Assembly: GCF_007993935.1 (NCBI RefSeq)
Contig: NZ_VITY01000009.1
Coordinates: 356,036-420,035, forward strand
Reading direction: 5' to 3'
Origin: Bradyrhizobium macuxiense
Lineage (GTDB): Bacteria; Pseudomonadota; Alphaproteobacteria; Rhizobiales; Xanthobacteraceae
Length of the DNA: 64,000 bases
Part shown: positions 25,285 through 33,160 of the stretch, in pieces
Layout: each line of letters begins with the position of its first letter
Numbering within the stretch: position 1 is the first letter of the stretch
Translations under genes and position numbers: made by a program
Notes under the pieces: model-generated
The model's input: only the letters and a program-made list of their open reading frames with translations
The model's database searches: none
Told to the model about the DNA's origin: nothing

Positions 25285-25962
25285 ATGAACCATCTGACGA
25301 AATCGCCCCTCGACAATGCCGGCGCCACCCGCCGCGACGCGCTCGGCCTTATCGGTGCCGGGATCGCGCTGCTGGCCGCGGGGGGCGCGCGCGCCGAGGA
25401 CGACAAGGTCCTGACCGAGGAGCAGGTGCTGCGCGATCCGGATATTCCTGTCATCGGCAATGCCAAGGGCGACATCACGATCGTCGAATGGTTCGACTAC
25501 AACTGCCCGTATTGCCGCAAGCTGGCGCCGGAACTCCGCCAGGTGGTGCAGGACGACGGCAAGGTCCGCCTGGTGCTGAAGGATTGGCCGATCCTCGGGC
25601 CGGTCTCCAAGGTCGCGGCGCGGATGGCGCTGGCGGCGAAGTACCAGGGCAAGTTCGACACCGCGCATGAGGCGATGATCTCGGTCAATTCGCGGATCAC
25701 CGAGCCGCGCATTGCCGAACTGCTCTCGGGCGCCGGCCTCGACATGGACCGGCTGAAGAAGGATCTCGACGCCAACGCCAAGGCGATCGACGCGATCCTC
25801 GCGCGCAACGACGAACAGGCGCAGGCGTTCGGCTTCAACGGCACGCCGTCATTCATCGTCGGCAAGTATCGCGTGCCGGGCGTGCTCAGCATGGATCAGT
25901 TCGAGCAGGTGATCGCCGACGCCCGCAAAGCCAATATGGGCCGCAAGACCGAGCAGAATTAG
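25285..25962 (+). CDS. DsbA family thiol:disulfide oxidoreductase
   Basis: The 225-residue precursor has a twin-arginine-like or Sec leader (RRDALGLIGAGIALLAAGGARA) and a thioredoxin domain with the active site CPYC at 74-77 (DYNCPYCRKL). The cis-Pro loop is GTPSF. These proteins act in the periplasm to oxidise or reshuffle disulfides. It resembles the Com1/BdbD-like group that usually uses a neighbouring DsbB; the nearest DsbB gene is 7 kb away. CGAGGAG precedes the ATG. A family C repeat begins at the last base of the stop codon. Confidence 0.9.
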   Translation: MNHLTKSPLDNAGATRRDALGLIGAGIALLAAGGARAEDDKVLTEEQVLRDPDIPVIGNAKGDITIVEWFDYNCPYCRKLAPELRQVVQDDGKVRLVLKDWPILGPVSKVAARMALAAKYQGKFDTAHEAMISVNSRITEPRIAELLSGAGLDMDRLKKDLDANAKAIDAILARNDEQAQAFGFNGTPSFIVGKYRVPGVLSMDQFEQVIADARKANMGRKTEQN

Positions 25963-26010
25963 AGCATGATCCGGAAAAGTGTGAAGCGGTTTTCCGAAAA
26001 GATCATGCTC
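25962..26010. repeat. dispersed palindromic repeat, family C copy 3 (short form)
   Basis: GAGCATGATC and GATCATGCTC are perfect ten-base inverted repeats around GGTTTTCCG. A second internal pair is CGGAAAA/TTTTCCG. It lies between the convergent DsbA-like and CGNR genes, and on either strand could serve as a terminator-like stem. Confidence 0.9.
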
Positions 26011-26019
26011 AGATAATGC

Positions 26020-26622
26020 TCACGCGGAGCCCTTGCGCTTGGCGTAGGCGCGCCGGGCGCGCTCGCGATTGCCGCAGACTTCGCTCGAGCACCATCTGCG
26101 GGTCCGGTTCGGGCTCTCGTCGACGAAGAACCAGCCGCAGCCGTCGGCCTCGCAGCATCCGATCCGCCTGGCGTCGTCGGACGCCAGCAGCGCCGTCAGT
26201 GACCAAAGCACCGGCCATAACGGCTCGGTCACGTCGGTCCCCGCGAAGGCGTGGCGATATGCGCGATCCTGCCGCACGAGGTCGGGTTGCCGCGGCGCCG
26301 CCGAGAGCATCTGATTGACGAGACGAAGGTCCGCACCGCGGCCGCCGCGCAGTGCGTCCGAAATGGTCCAGATGTCGCGGCGCAAATCATATGCCTTCTG
26401 CATCGTAGCCGCGGCCTCGCCGCCTGCCGAACGCGCCCTCAGCTTCCTCGTCGCGGCAAGCGGCAAGGTCCCGCGGCGTTCGCTCCAGGACAACAACGCC
26501 GCATAATCCGGGATCAGCTCCTGCGGATCGTCCGAGGTGCGCCAGTCCAGCGTGTTCGCGAAGTCAAGGCAGACCCGTCCGCCGAAGAACTGCGTCGCTG
26601 CCCGCACGGGATCTCTTGACAT
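26020..26622 (-). CDS. CGNR zinc-finger (ABATE domain) regulator
   Basis: The 200-residue protein has an N-terminal ABATE domain (residues about 10-140, beginning FFGGRVCLDFANTLDWR). Its C-terminal CGNR finger has the expected cysteines at C-C-E-A-D-G-C and WCSSEVCGNRERARR. The family is thought to bind DNA and is often a local regulator. It is divergent from azlCD with only 26 bases between the two ATG codons, and an 18-base perfect palindrome overlaps the azlC start. I infer that it controls azlCD. Confidence 0.86.
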   Translation of the reverse strand: MSRDPVRAATQFFGGRVCLDFANTLDWRTSDDPQELIPDYAALLSWSERRGTLPLAATRKLRARSAGGEAAATMQKAYDLRRDIWTISDALRGGRGADLRLVNQMLSAAPRQPDLVRQDRAYRHAFAGTDVTEPLWPVLWSLTALLASDDARRIGCCEADGCGWFFVDESPNRTRRWCSSEVCGNRERARRAYAKRKGSA

Positions 26623-26646
26623 CACGGCCTCTCACCAAGTCTAATC

Positions 26647-26664
26647 TAATGGTCATGACCATTA
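26647..26664. promoter_or_regulatory. perfect 18-bp palindrome, operator candidate for azlCD
   Basis: The sequence TAATGGTCATGACCATTA is an uninterrupted palindrome. It contains the azlC start codon and a second in-frame ATG, and is 25 bases from the start of the divergent CGNR gene. TCTAATCTAATGG just upstream repeats part of the half site. Binding here would cover both translation and transcription starts. Confidence 0.7.
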
Positions 26665-27368
26665 CAAGCGCCTCGCCACCAGCCTCGACGATGACTGCCG
26701 CGGGTTTCAGGCGCGGCCTGGTCGCGGCGTTGCCCTTCCTGCTCAGCAATGGCGCCGCCGGCCTCGTGATGGGACTGACCTACAAGGGACTTGGGCTGGG
26801 GGCAGAGCACGCCATTCTATTCAGCCTGCTGGTCTACTCCGCCACGGCGCAAGCGATCACGCTGAGCATGTGGGCTCATCCGCTGCCGGTCGTCGCCATG
26901 GTCGTTGCCTGCATTGCCGCGAATTCAAGATACTTACTGATGGGCGCCCATCTGCGCCAGCTGTTTGGCGGACTGGCGCCCCGGAAGATGCTGCCCACGC
27001 TGTTTCTGCTGGCGGATGCGTCGTGGCTGATGACGAGCTCGGACGCCGACCGCAACGGGCCGGACGCAGGATATCTGCTCGGATCGAGCATCCCGATGGC
27101 GATCGGCTGGGTCGGCGGCACCGCGCTCGCCTATGCGGCCCCGCTCGCCGCGAACGAACCGCTCGGGCTCGCCGCTACGTTGCTGCCGACGATGTTCATC
27201 GCGACCCTGCTGCCCAGCCAGTGGAAGAATGTGAGATCGCTGTGGCCGTGGCTGACCTCGGCCGTCGCGGCACTTCTCGTGGCCCGGTTCGTGGATCCGA
27301 GCTGGTCCATGCTGATCGGAGGCGGATGCGGCACGCTCGTGAGCATGATGGAGCCGAAAGATGGATGA
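26649..27368 (+). CDS. azlC: AzlC family branched-chain amino acid exporter, large subunit
   Basis: The 239-residue protein has about seven membrane helices and the AzlC pattern, with conserved NSRYLLMGAHLR and LADASWLMT. Together with AzlD it forms a two-subunit exporter for branched-chain amino acids or their analogues. Two ATGs (26649 and 26655) are both inside the palindrome; no ribosome site is obvious, so the start is uncertain by two codons. It overlaps azlD by eight bases. Confidence 0.88.
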   Translation: MVMTITSASPPASTMTAAGFRRGLVAALPFLLSNGAAGLVMGLTYKGLGLGAEHAILFSLLVYSATAQAITLSMWAHPLPVVAMVVACIAANSRYLLMGAHLRQLFGGLAPRKMLPTLFLLADASWLMTSSDADRNGPDAGYLLGSSIPMAIGWVGGTALAYAAPLAANEPLGLAATLLPTMFIATLLPSQWKNVRSLWPWLTSAVAALLVARFVDPSWSMLIGGGCGTLVSMMEPKDG

Positions 27369-27663
27369 CCTGAAGGTGCTTGGCGTCATCTGCGTCCTCG
27401 GCGTCACCTGCTATGTCATGCGCGCCGGCGGCTACGTCCTCGCCGCATCGATGCGCGACGACGGCATCGCCGCGCGGTTCTTGCAGCTCGCGCCCGGCAA
27501 TCTGTTCATTGCATTCATTGTCGGCGGTTGCCTGTCAGGCGGGCTGGCTGGCTTAGTCGGGACCGTGGTCGCGCTCGTGACCATGGCGATCACGGCGAGA
27601 GAATGGGCCGCGCTGGGAGCCGGATTCGGCGCGGCCTTGGCGGCGTCTGCGATCGGGCTGTGA
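27361..27663 (+). CDS. azlD: AzlD domain protein, small exporter subunit
   Basis: The 100-residue protein has three or four helices and the family feature TCYVMRAGGYVLAA at the N-terminus. It is the small partner of AzlC and is translationally coupled to it by overlap. The gene ends the plus-strand operon; a small convergent gene follows. Confidence 0.88.
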   Translation: MDDLKVLGVICVLGVTCYVMRAGGYVLAASMRDDGIAARFLQLAPGNLFIAFIVGGCLSGGLAGLVGTVVALVTMAITAREWAALGAGFGAALAASAIGL

Positions 27664-27689
27664 CGTCGATCGGGCTGCGACGCCGGCCG

Positions 27690-27896
27690 TTACTTCGATG
27701 CGATCTTGTCCCACTGCTCGCGGGTGCGCGTCTTCAGCAGGTTCCAGTCATGCGCCGCGACGTCCCAATTGACGATGGTGCGCGCGTCCCGCGCGGCTTC
27801 GCCATTGGCCGCGCTCGATGTTCGCATCGAGTCATAGAGATAGACGCCGCATATCAGCAGCAGTGCGCCCAAAATCATTCCGAAAAACGTCCGCAT
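27690..27896 (-). CDS. small single-span membrane protein, unknown function
   Basis: This 68-residue protein has one N-terminal hydrophobic helix (FFGMILGALLLICGVYLYD) and a polar C-terminus with many charged residues, so it probably is anchored in the inner membrane with the rest in the periplasm. I recall proteins of this form being widespread in Bradyrhizobium but know no function. A GGAGGGATTAA-like site precedes the ATG. Confidence 0.7.
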   Translation of the reverse strand: MRTFFGMILGALLLICGVYLYDSMRTSSAANGEAARDARTIVNWDVAAHDWNLLKTRTREQWDKIASK

Positions 27897-27959
27897 CGCT
27901 TAATCCCTCCGGTGTCGAAGGGATAACGTCGCGGGGTTCGCAGTGGTTCCGGCGGCCGA

Positions 27960-28847
27960 TCAACTGCGCGCGAACACGCGCATGACATAATCGATGAACA
28001 CGCGCACGCGCGGTGAAAGCTGGCGGTTGCGCGGATAGAGCAGGTTGACTGGCACCATTGGTGGCGGCCATTGCTGAAGCACCGCCACCAGCGTTCCGTT
28101 GGCGAGATCGGTTTCGGCATGGAAGCGCGGCACCTGCACGAGACCGAGGCCGAGCTTTGCGCTCGCGAGATAGCTCTCGGGCCCGGTCACCGACATCGGC
28201 GCGGGCAGCGGAAACTGTTTGAGTTCACCGTCGATCACGAACTCCATCGGCCGCAAGCGTCCCGTGGTCAGCGAGCGGATGCCGATCATGCGATGGCCTT
28301 CGAGCGCGAACGGATCGGTCGGCACACCGAAGCGCGCGAAATAGTCCGGCGTGGCGCAGGTCAGCCGCTCCAGCATCGTCACCTGCCGCGCGATCATGTC
28401 GCTGTCGGGCAGCTTGCCGAAGCGCAGCACACAGTCGACACCCTCGCGGATCAGGTCGACGAAGCGATCGCTCTCGCTCATGTTGATCTCGATATCGGGA
28501 TACTCCGCAAAGAAGCCCGGCAGGTTCGGCAGCAGGAAGTGCCGCGCCAGTGTGCCCTGCACTTCGAGCCGGAGTAGCCCCTTCGGCCGCGCGCCGCCGA
28601 ACGCACCCTCGGCGTCCTCGAGGTCCGAGATCAGCGACAGGCAGCGGCGGTAGTGTGCCTCACCGTCGAGCGTCGGACGCACCGTGCGCGTGGTGCGCTC
28701 GAGCAGCCGCACGCCGAGCCGTGCCTCCAGCCCCTTCACGGCGTCCGTCACCGTCGAGCGCGGCAGGCCGAGATCGTCGGCGGCCAGCGAAAAGCTGCGC
28801 CGCTCGACCACCCGGGTGAACACGCGCATCGCATCGAAGCGGTCCAT
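27960..28847 (-). CDS. LysR family transcriptional regulator
   Basis: The 295-residue protein has the LysR helix-turn-helix in residues 3-62 (FSLAADDLGLPRSTVTDAVKGLEARLG) and a type 2 periplasmic-binding-like effector domain. It resembles the CrgA/DmlR subgroup. It is divergent from two SDR genes; candidate binding sites lie directly beside its start. I infer that it regulates those dehydrogenases. Confidence 0.9.
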   Translation of the reverse strand: MDRFDAMRVFTRVVERRSFSLAADDLGLPRSTVTDAVKGLEARLGVRLLERTTRTVRPTLDGEAHYRRCLSLISDLEDAEGAFGGARPKGLLRLEVQGTLARHFLLPNLPGFFAEYPDIEINMSESDRFVDLIREGVDCVLRFGKLPDSDMIARQVTMLERLTCATPDYFARFGVPTDPFALEGHRMIGIRSLTTGRLRPMEFVIDGELKQFPLPAPMSVTGPESYLASAKLGLGLVQVPRFHAETDLANGTLVAVLQQWPPPMVPVNLLYPRNRQLSPRVRVFIDYVMRVFARS

Positions 28848-28898
28848 CTATTATCCGAAATCTGCGAATAGTAATGCCAAAAGATGCCTGATTATCCG
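28848..28898. promoter_or_regulatory. LysR binding-site candidates
   Basis: An inverted repeat CTATT-N14-AATAG spans 28848-28871, immediately upstream of the LysR start codon. The octamer ATTATCCG occurs twice in direct orientation (28850 and 28891). The arrangement and location between divergent regulator and target fit a LysR recognition and activation site. It is a prediction from symmetry only. Confidence 0.45.
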
Positions 28899-28967
28899 CT
28901 TGATGCCAAGGCGTAGCGTCCTTCCATCGAACGCGGCTTGGCCGCACTTTCTGATGGGAGACCAAAA

Positions 28968-29708
28968 ATGACCAACCAAACCAACAAGGTAGCTCTGATT
29001 ACGGGCGCCTCGCGCGGGATCGGCGCGGCGGTCGCCGAGCGCCTCGCCAAGGACGGCTTCACTGTCGTCATCAACTATTCCGGCGATGCCAGGCCCGCCC
29101 AGACGGTCGCCGACCGGATCGAGGCCGACGGCGGTCGGGCGCTGACGGCGAAGGCCGATGTCAGCGATGCCAACGCGGTGCGCGGCATGTTCGACGCGGC
29201 GGGAGCGGCGTTCGGCGGCGTCGACGTGCTGGTCAACAATGCCGGCATCATGAAGCTCGGCAAGATCGCCGACAGCGACGATGCGGTCTTCGATCAGCAG
29301 GTCGCGGTCAATCTGAAGGGCAGCTTCAACACCATGCGCGAGGCGGCACGCCGGCTGCGCAACGGCGGACGCATCGTCAATTTCTCGACCAGCGTCGTCG
29401 GCACCAGGCTCGAGACCTACGGCATCTATGTCGCGACCAAGGCGGCGATCGAATCCCTCACTGCGATCCTGTCCAAGGAATTGCGCGGCCGCGGCATCAC
29501 CGTGAATGCGATCGCGCCGGGCCCGACCGCGACCGATCTGTTCCTCAACGGCAAGTCTGACGAGCTGATCGACCGCTTCGCCAAGATGGTGCCGCTGGAG
29601 CGGCTCGGCACGCCCGACGACATCGCCAATGCCGTGTCGTTCCTCGCCGGTCCCGACGGCTCCTGGATCAACGGCCAGACCCTGCGCGCCAATGGCGGCC
29701 TGGTCTGA
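28968..29708 (+). CDS. SDR family oxidoreductase (3-oxoacyl-ACP reductase-like)
   Basis: The 246-residue classical short-chain dehydrogenase has TGASRGIG at about 14-21, NNAG, Ser in NFSTSVVG, and a YVATK (YxxxK) catalytic pair. The C-terminus (WINGQTLRANGG) is typical. The ATG at 28968 follows GGGAGACC; an ATG ten codons earlier is less well placed. It is divergent from the LysR gene and followed by a second SDR 57 bases later. The substrate is unknown. Confidence 0.88.
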   Translation: MTNQTNKVALITGASRGIGAAVAERLAKDGFTVVINYSGDARPAQTVADRIEADGGRALTAKADVSDANAVRGMFDAAGAAFGGVDVLVNNAGIMKLGKIADSDDAVFDQQVAVNLKGSFNTMREAARRLRNGGRIVNFSTSVVGTRLETYGIYVATKAAIESLTAILSKELRGRGITVNAIAPGPTATDLFLNGKSDELIDRFAKMVPLERLGTPDDIANAVSFLAGPDGSWINGQTLRANGGLV

Positions 29709-29765
29709 CGTCCTCGCGCCTTCAACTCAATTCCCGTTCAATCCGTCATCACAAGGACACGTGTC

Positions 29766-30665
29766 ATGAAACAGGTCATCGTCATCACCGGCGCCTCGAG
29801 CGGCTTCGGCCGCTTCACCGCCAACGCGCTCGCCAGGGCCGGCCACATTGTCTACGCCTCGATGCGGCACACCACCGGCCCCAACGCCGCCGCGGTCGCC
29901 GATATCGAGGAGTTCGCGAGGGACAACAAGGTCGACCTGCGCTCGCTGGAGCTCGATGTCGGCTCGCAGGCGTCGGTCGACAAGGCCGTTGCGCAGATTG
30001 TCGCGGAAGAAGGCCGCCTCGACGTCGTCATGCACAATGCCGGCCACATGGTGTTCGGCCCGGCGGAGGCGTTCACGCCGGAGCAACTCGCCGAGCTCTA
30101 CGACGTCAACGTGCTCTCGACCCAGCGCGTCAACCGCGCGGCGCTGCCGCAGCTGCGCAAGCAGGGCAGGGGGCTCGTGGTCTGGGTGTCGAGCAGCTCG
30201 TCGGCCGGCGGTACGCCGCCCTATCTCGCGCCGTATTTCGCGGCGAAGGCCGGCATGGATGCGATGGCGGTGATCTATGCCCGCGAGCTCGCGCGCTGGG
30301 GCATCGAGACCTCGATCATCGTGCCCGGCGCCTTCACCGGCAGCACCAATCACTTCGCGCATTCCGGCCGTCCTGCCGACGAAGCGCGCGTCGCCGAATA
30401 TGAAGCCGGTCCTTATGCCGGCTTCGGCGATGAGATCATGAAGGCGTTCGCGGCGATCGTGCCCGAGGACGCCGACGCGTCGCTGGTCGCGGACGCGATT
30501 GTGAAGGTGGTCGGCTCACCGTTCGGCAAGCGGCCGTTCCGCGTCCACATCGATCCGACCCAGGACGGTGCCGAGGTCGCCTTCAGCGTGATCGACCGCG
30601 TCCGCAACGAGATGCTGCACCGGGTCGGCTTTTCAGACCTGCTCAAACCGCGGGTGAACAGGTAA
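29766..30665 (+). CDS. SDR family oxidoreductase
   Basis: The 299-residue protein carries TGASSGFG in the nucleotide loop, HNAGHM in place of NNAG, and a YFAAK catalytic pair. It is longer than the classical form, with about 50 extra C-terminal residues (RVHIDPTQDGAEVAFSVID), as in the group sometimes annotated as oxidoreductases of retinol-dehydrogenase type. The RBS is CAAGGACACG. It is probably co-transcribed with the preceding SDR and controlled by the divergent LysR. A family B repeat follows. Confidence 0.87.
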   Translation: MKQVIVITGASSGFGRFTANALARAGHIVYASMRHTTGPNAAAVADIEEFARDNKVDLRSLELDVGSQASVDKAVAQIVAEEGRLDVVMHNAGHMVFGPAEAFTPEQLAELYDVNVLSTQRVNRAALPQLRKQGRGLVVWVSSSSSAGGTPPYLAPYFAAKAGMDAMAVIYARELARWGIETSIIVPGAFTGSTNHFAHSGRPADEARVAEYEAGPYAGFGDEIMKAFAAIVPEDADASLVADAIVKVVGSPFGKRPFRVHIDPTQDGAEVAFSVIDRVRNEMLHRVGFSDLLKPRVNR

Positions 30666-30683
30666 CGAGGCGCACTCTCTGCA

Positions 30684-30768
30684 CGTCATTGCGAGGAGCG
30701 ACAGCGACGAAGCAATCCATGCCTCCGCTTGTGGCGCGATGGATTGCTTCGCTTCGCTCGCAATGACG
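30684..30768. repeat. dispersed palindromic repeat, family B copy 2 (inverted orientation)
   Basis: The ends CGTCATTGCGAGG and CTCGCAATGACG and the interior GAAGCAATCCAT/ATGGATTGCTTC match copy 1 at 22936-23020, but with the two arms exchanged. It sits between convergent genes. Confidence 0.88.
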
Positions 30769-30808
30769 GGGGGGAGAGCGGCGTTACTCGGCGCCAACCG
30801 ACGATGCT

Positions 30809-31891
30809 CTAAGCGTCGTCCGCTTGCTCGCCGTTCAGCCACTGAAGAATCTCCGCATTGATCTCGCGCGGATAGGTGTGGCTGAGATCGTCGATCTCGC
30901 GATAGGTCACCTTGGCGCCGGCGGCCGACAGCAGGCCCTGGGTCTGCCGCGCGGTCTGCACCGGGAACATCCAGTCGAGCCGGCCGTGGGTGATGAAGAT
31001 CGGTAAGCCCCGCAGCCGCTCCGCATCGGCCATTTCCGCCATCAGCGGATGGAAGGTCGCCGCGACCGGCGCCAGATGCGTGAAGCGCGAGGCGCCGTCG
31101 AGCCCGGTCACATAGCTGAACGTGCCGCCGTCGCTCATGCCGGTCAGCAGCATCCGCGTCGCGTCGATATTCCAGCGCGCGCGCACCTGGTCGAGAATGC
31201 GGTTGAGGTTCGGCGTGTCGGTATCGTCGCCCATCAGCGCCCAGGTCTGGCCGGTCGCGGTCGGCGCCACCAGGATGGCGCCGCGGCTGCGCGCGTCGCG
31301 CAGCCAGCTCCACAGGAAGCCGCGGCCATTGCCGCTGCCACCATGCAGCGCCATCACCAGCGGCCAGGCGCGATCCGGCGTGTAGTATTCCGGCACGTAC
31401 ATCGAGAAGCCGCCGCGGCTGCCCGGTTCGTTGCGCTCATGGAAGATGCCGGTGTCGTCGTTCGGCGTCGCCGCGAGTTTTGCCTGCAGACCGGCATCCT
31501 CGCGCAGGTCGGGCGCGATGAAGAAGCCGCTGACCGGCGGCAGTTCGGTCAATGGATAGAGCGCTTCCTGCGCGCGCGGCAGGTAGCGCAGCGCGCGGAA
31601 TACGCCGACGAGGTCGCCTTCACCGTTCTGCACCGCGCGCAGCCCCGCATAGCCGGCGAGCGCCGGTTCGATCGCAGCCTCAAGTGCAGTCTTGATATGC
31701 GCGAATTTCTCCGGCCAATCGGCCAGCCGCGGCCGCACCGCCTGCAACGCCTCCTCGGGCTCGCCCGCGATCTGCATCACGCGATCGAAGTTCGGCGGAT
31801 TCAGGTTGCGCGCGACAAAGGACAGCGATTCCAGCGTCTGCAGCAGCGGCGGCAGCACGGCCACGATATCGTCAACCACGGCCTCGCTCAT
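30809..31891 (-). CDS. alpha/beta hydrolase (esterase/phospholipase-like)
   Basis: The 360-residue protein has a helical N-terminal region of about 160 residues with no recognised domain, then an alpha/beta hydrolase of the PHB-depolymerase-like esterase kind. The oxyanion motif is HGG (183-185), the nucleophile Ser is at about 253 in GMSDGG, the acid is in GRLDWMFPV, and the His is in LSHTYPRE. No signal peptide. It is 22 bases downstream of the HtrA-like gene on the same strand, so they form a two-gene unit. The N-terminal extension suggests a partner or regulator. The substrate is unknown. Confidence 0.82.
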   Translation of the reverse strand: MSEAVVDDIVAVLPPLLQTLESLSFVARNLNPPNFDRVMQIAGEPEEALQAVRPRLADWPEKFAHIKTALEAAIEPALAGYAGLRAVQNGEGDLVGVFRALRYLPRAQEALYPLTELPPVSGFFIAPDLREDAGLQAKLAATPNDDTGIFHERNEPGSRGGFSMYVPEYYTPDRAWPLVMALHGGSGNGRGFLWSWLRDARSRGAILVAPTATGQTWALMGDDTDTPNLNRILDQVRARWNIDATRMLLTGMSDGGTFSYVTGLDGASRFTHLAPVAATFHPLMAEMADAERLRGLPIFITHGRLDWMFPVQTARQTQGLLSAAGAKVTYREIDDLSHTYPREINAEILQWLNGEQADDA

Positions 31892-31913
31892 CGCCGCTGC
31901 CTCTCGTTCTGTA

Positions 31914-32885
31914 CTAATGCAGCCGCGGCGCCTTCAGCAGCTTCATCCGGTCGATCGAGCTCAGCGTGACGTCGAAGGTGACGCCCTCGTGATAGACCGT
32001 CAGCGGCACGTCGACGCCGGCCGCGCCGAGCGACCAGAGCTTGCGGTAAAAGCCGGTCTGGCTCGTCACCTTGTCGCCGTCGACCGCGAGGATCACGTCG
32101 CCGGTCTTCAGCTCGGCGCGCGCCGCCGGTCCCTTGCTGGCAACGCCGACCACCACGAGGCGGTTGTCGATCTCGGTCGTGTACATGCCGAGCCACGGCC
32201 GCGCCGGCTTGTCGACTCGGCCGAACCTGCGCAGGTCGCTCAGCACCGGGTTCAGCAGATCGATCGGCACGATCATGTTGACGTGCTCGGCGCGGCTCGA
32301 GCGTTCGCGCTCGAGCTGCAGCGAGCCGATGCCGATCAGCTCGCCGGCGTTGTTGATCAGTCCGGTGCCGCCCCAGTTCGGGTGCGACGGATAGGTGAAG
32401 ATCGCCTCGTCGAGCAGATACTCCCAGTAGCCCGCGAATTCCTGCTTCGCCGCGATCTGGCTTGCGACCGAGCGCGTGCGGCCGCCGGCACCGCCGAGTA
32501 CGACATTGTCACCGACCTGCGTTGCCGCCGACGAGCCGATCCGCAGCGGATCGATGTCGAGCTTGCCCAGCGCCTGCACCAGGCCGAAGCCGGATTCGAA
32601 ATCGAAGCCGAGTGCGTGACCCTCGACCGCGCGGCCGTCGCCGAGATGCAGCCACACCGTGGCGGCTTCGGTGATCAGATAGCCGATCGTCAGCACCAGC
32701 CCGTCGTCGATCAGCACGCCGTTGCCTGCGCGTTCGGTGCCGAGCGTCTCGGCGCTGAAAGCGTCAGGCGGAATGATCGAATGCAGCCCAACCACGCTCA
32801 TCAGCGCACGATCGAGGTCATAGCGATAATCTTCGGGGCGGGGCTGAAAGGCCGCCGGCACTTTCGGTTCGGTCGTGGAAGTCAT
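31914..32885 (-). CDS. HtrA/S1C-like protein with PDZ domain, catalytic triad lost
   Basis: The 323-residue protein has the trypsin-like fold of DegP/HtrA proteases (about 25-200) and a C-terminal PDZ domain (about 225-310, with WLGMYTTEI and GDVILAVDGDKV). The three catalytic residues appear replaced: the position of His in the TNAHVV motif is Tyr69 (TIGYLI), the Asp of DxxTDLA is Gly99 (DFESGFG), and the Ser of GNSGGPL is Gly152 (NWGGTGL). No signal peptide is visible. I chose 32885 because AGGAGATC precedes it. It is likely a cytoplasmic, non-proteolytic binding or chaperone protein working with the downstream hydrolase. Confidence 0.82.
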   Translation of the reverse strand: MTSTTEPKVPAAFQPRPEDYRYDLDRALMSVVGLHSIIPPDAFSAETLGTERAGNGVLIDDGLVLTIGYLITEAATVWLHLGDGRAVEGHALGFDFESGFGLVQALGKLDIDPLRIGSSAATQVGDNVVLGGAGGRTRSVASQIAAKQEFAGYWEYLLDEAIFTYPSHPNWGGTGLINNAGELIGIGSLQLERERSSRAEHVNMIVPIDLLNPVLSDLRRFGRVDKPARPWLGMYTTEIDNRLVVVGVASKGPAARAELKTGDVILAVDGDKVTSQTGFYRKLWSLGAAGVDVPLTVYHEGVTFDVTLSSIDRMKLLKAPRLH

Positions 32886-33086
32886 TTGGGATCTCCTGGC
32901 GTGCAGGGCGTGCTGGAACCTCAAGGTAGTCCGAGGTTCTGCCGGCAGGGAAGATGGAATGATATACCCTGCGCGGCGGCCTGCACAGCTCATCTGGCGT
33001 GCAGACCTGCCCCTCGCAAGGCAAAATGAACTTATTCGCTTCTAAAGCGCGATGAGATCTGTCATCGCGCTTCAGTTTTGTGTTTG

Positions 33087-33160
33087 GGCATGATCTCCGC
33101 GCAAACCCGTTCCGGGTTTGTCGCGAGGGAAAACCGCTTCGCACTTTTCCGGATCATGCC
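33087..33160. repeat. dispersed palindromic repeat, family C copy 4
   Basis: The ends GGCATGATC and GGATCATGCC are inverted repeats; the interior contains AACCCGTTCCGGGTTT and AAAACCGCTTCGCACTTTTCC. The stop codon of the acyl-CoA ligase gene lies inside it, so the repeat forms the 3' end of the coding sequence. Confidence 0.85.
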
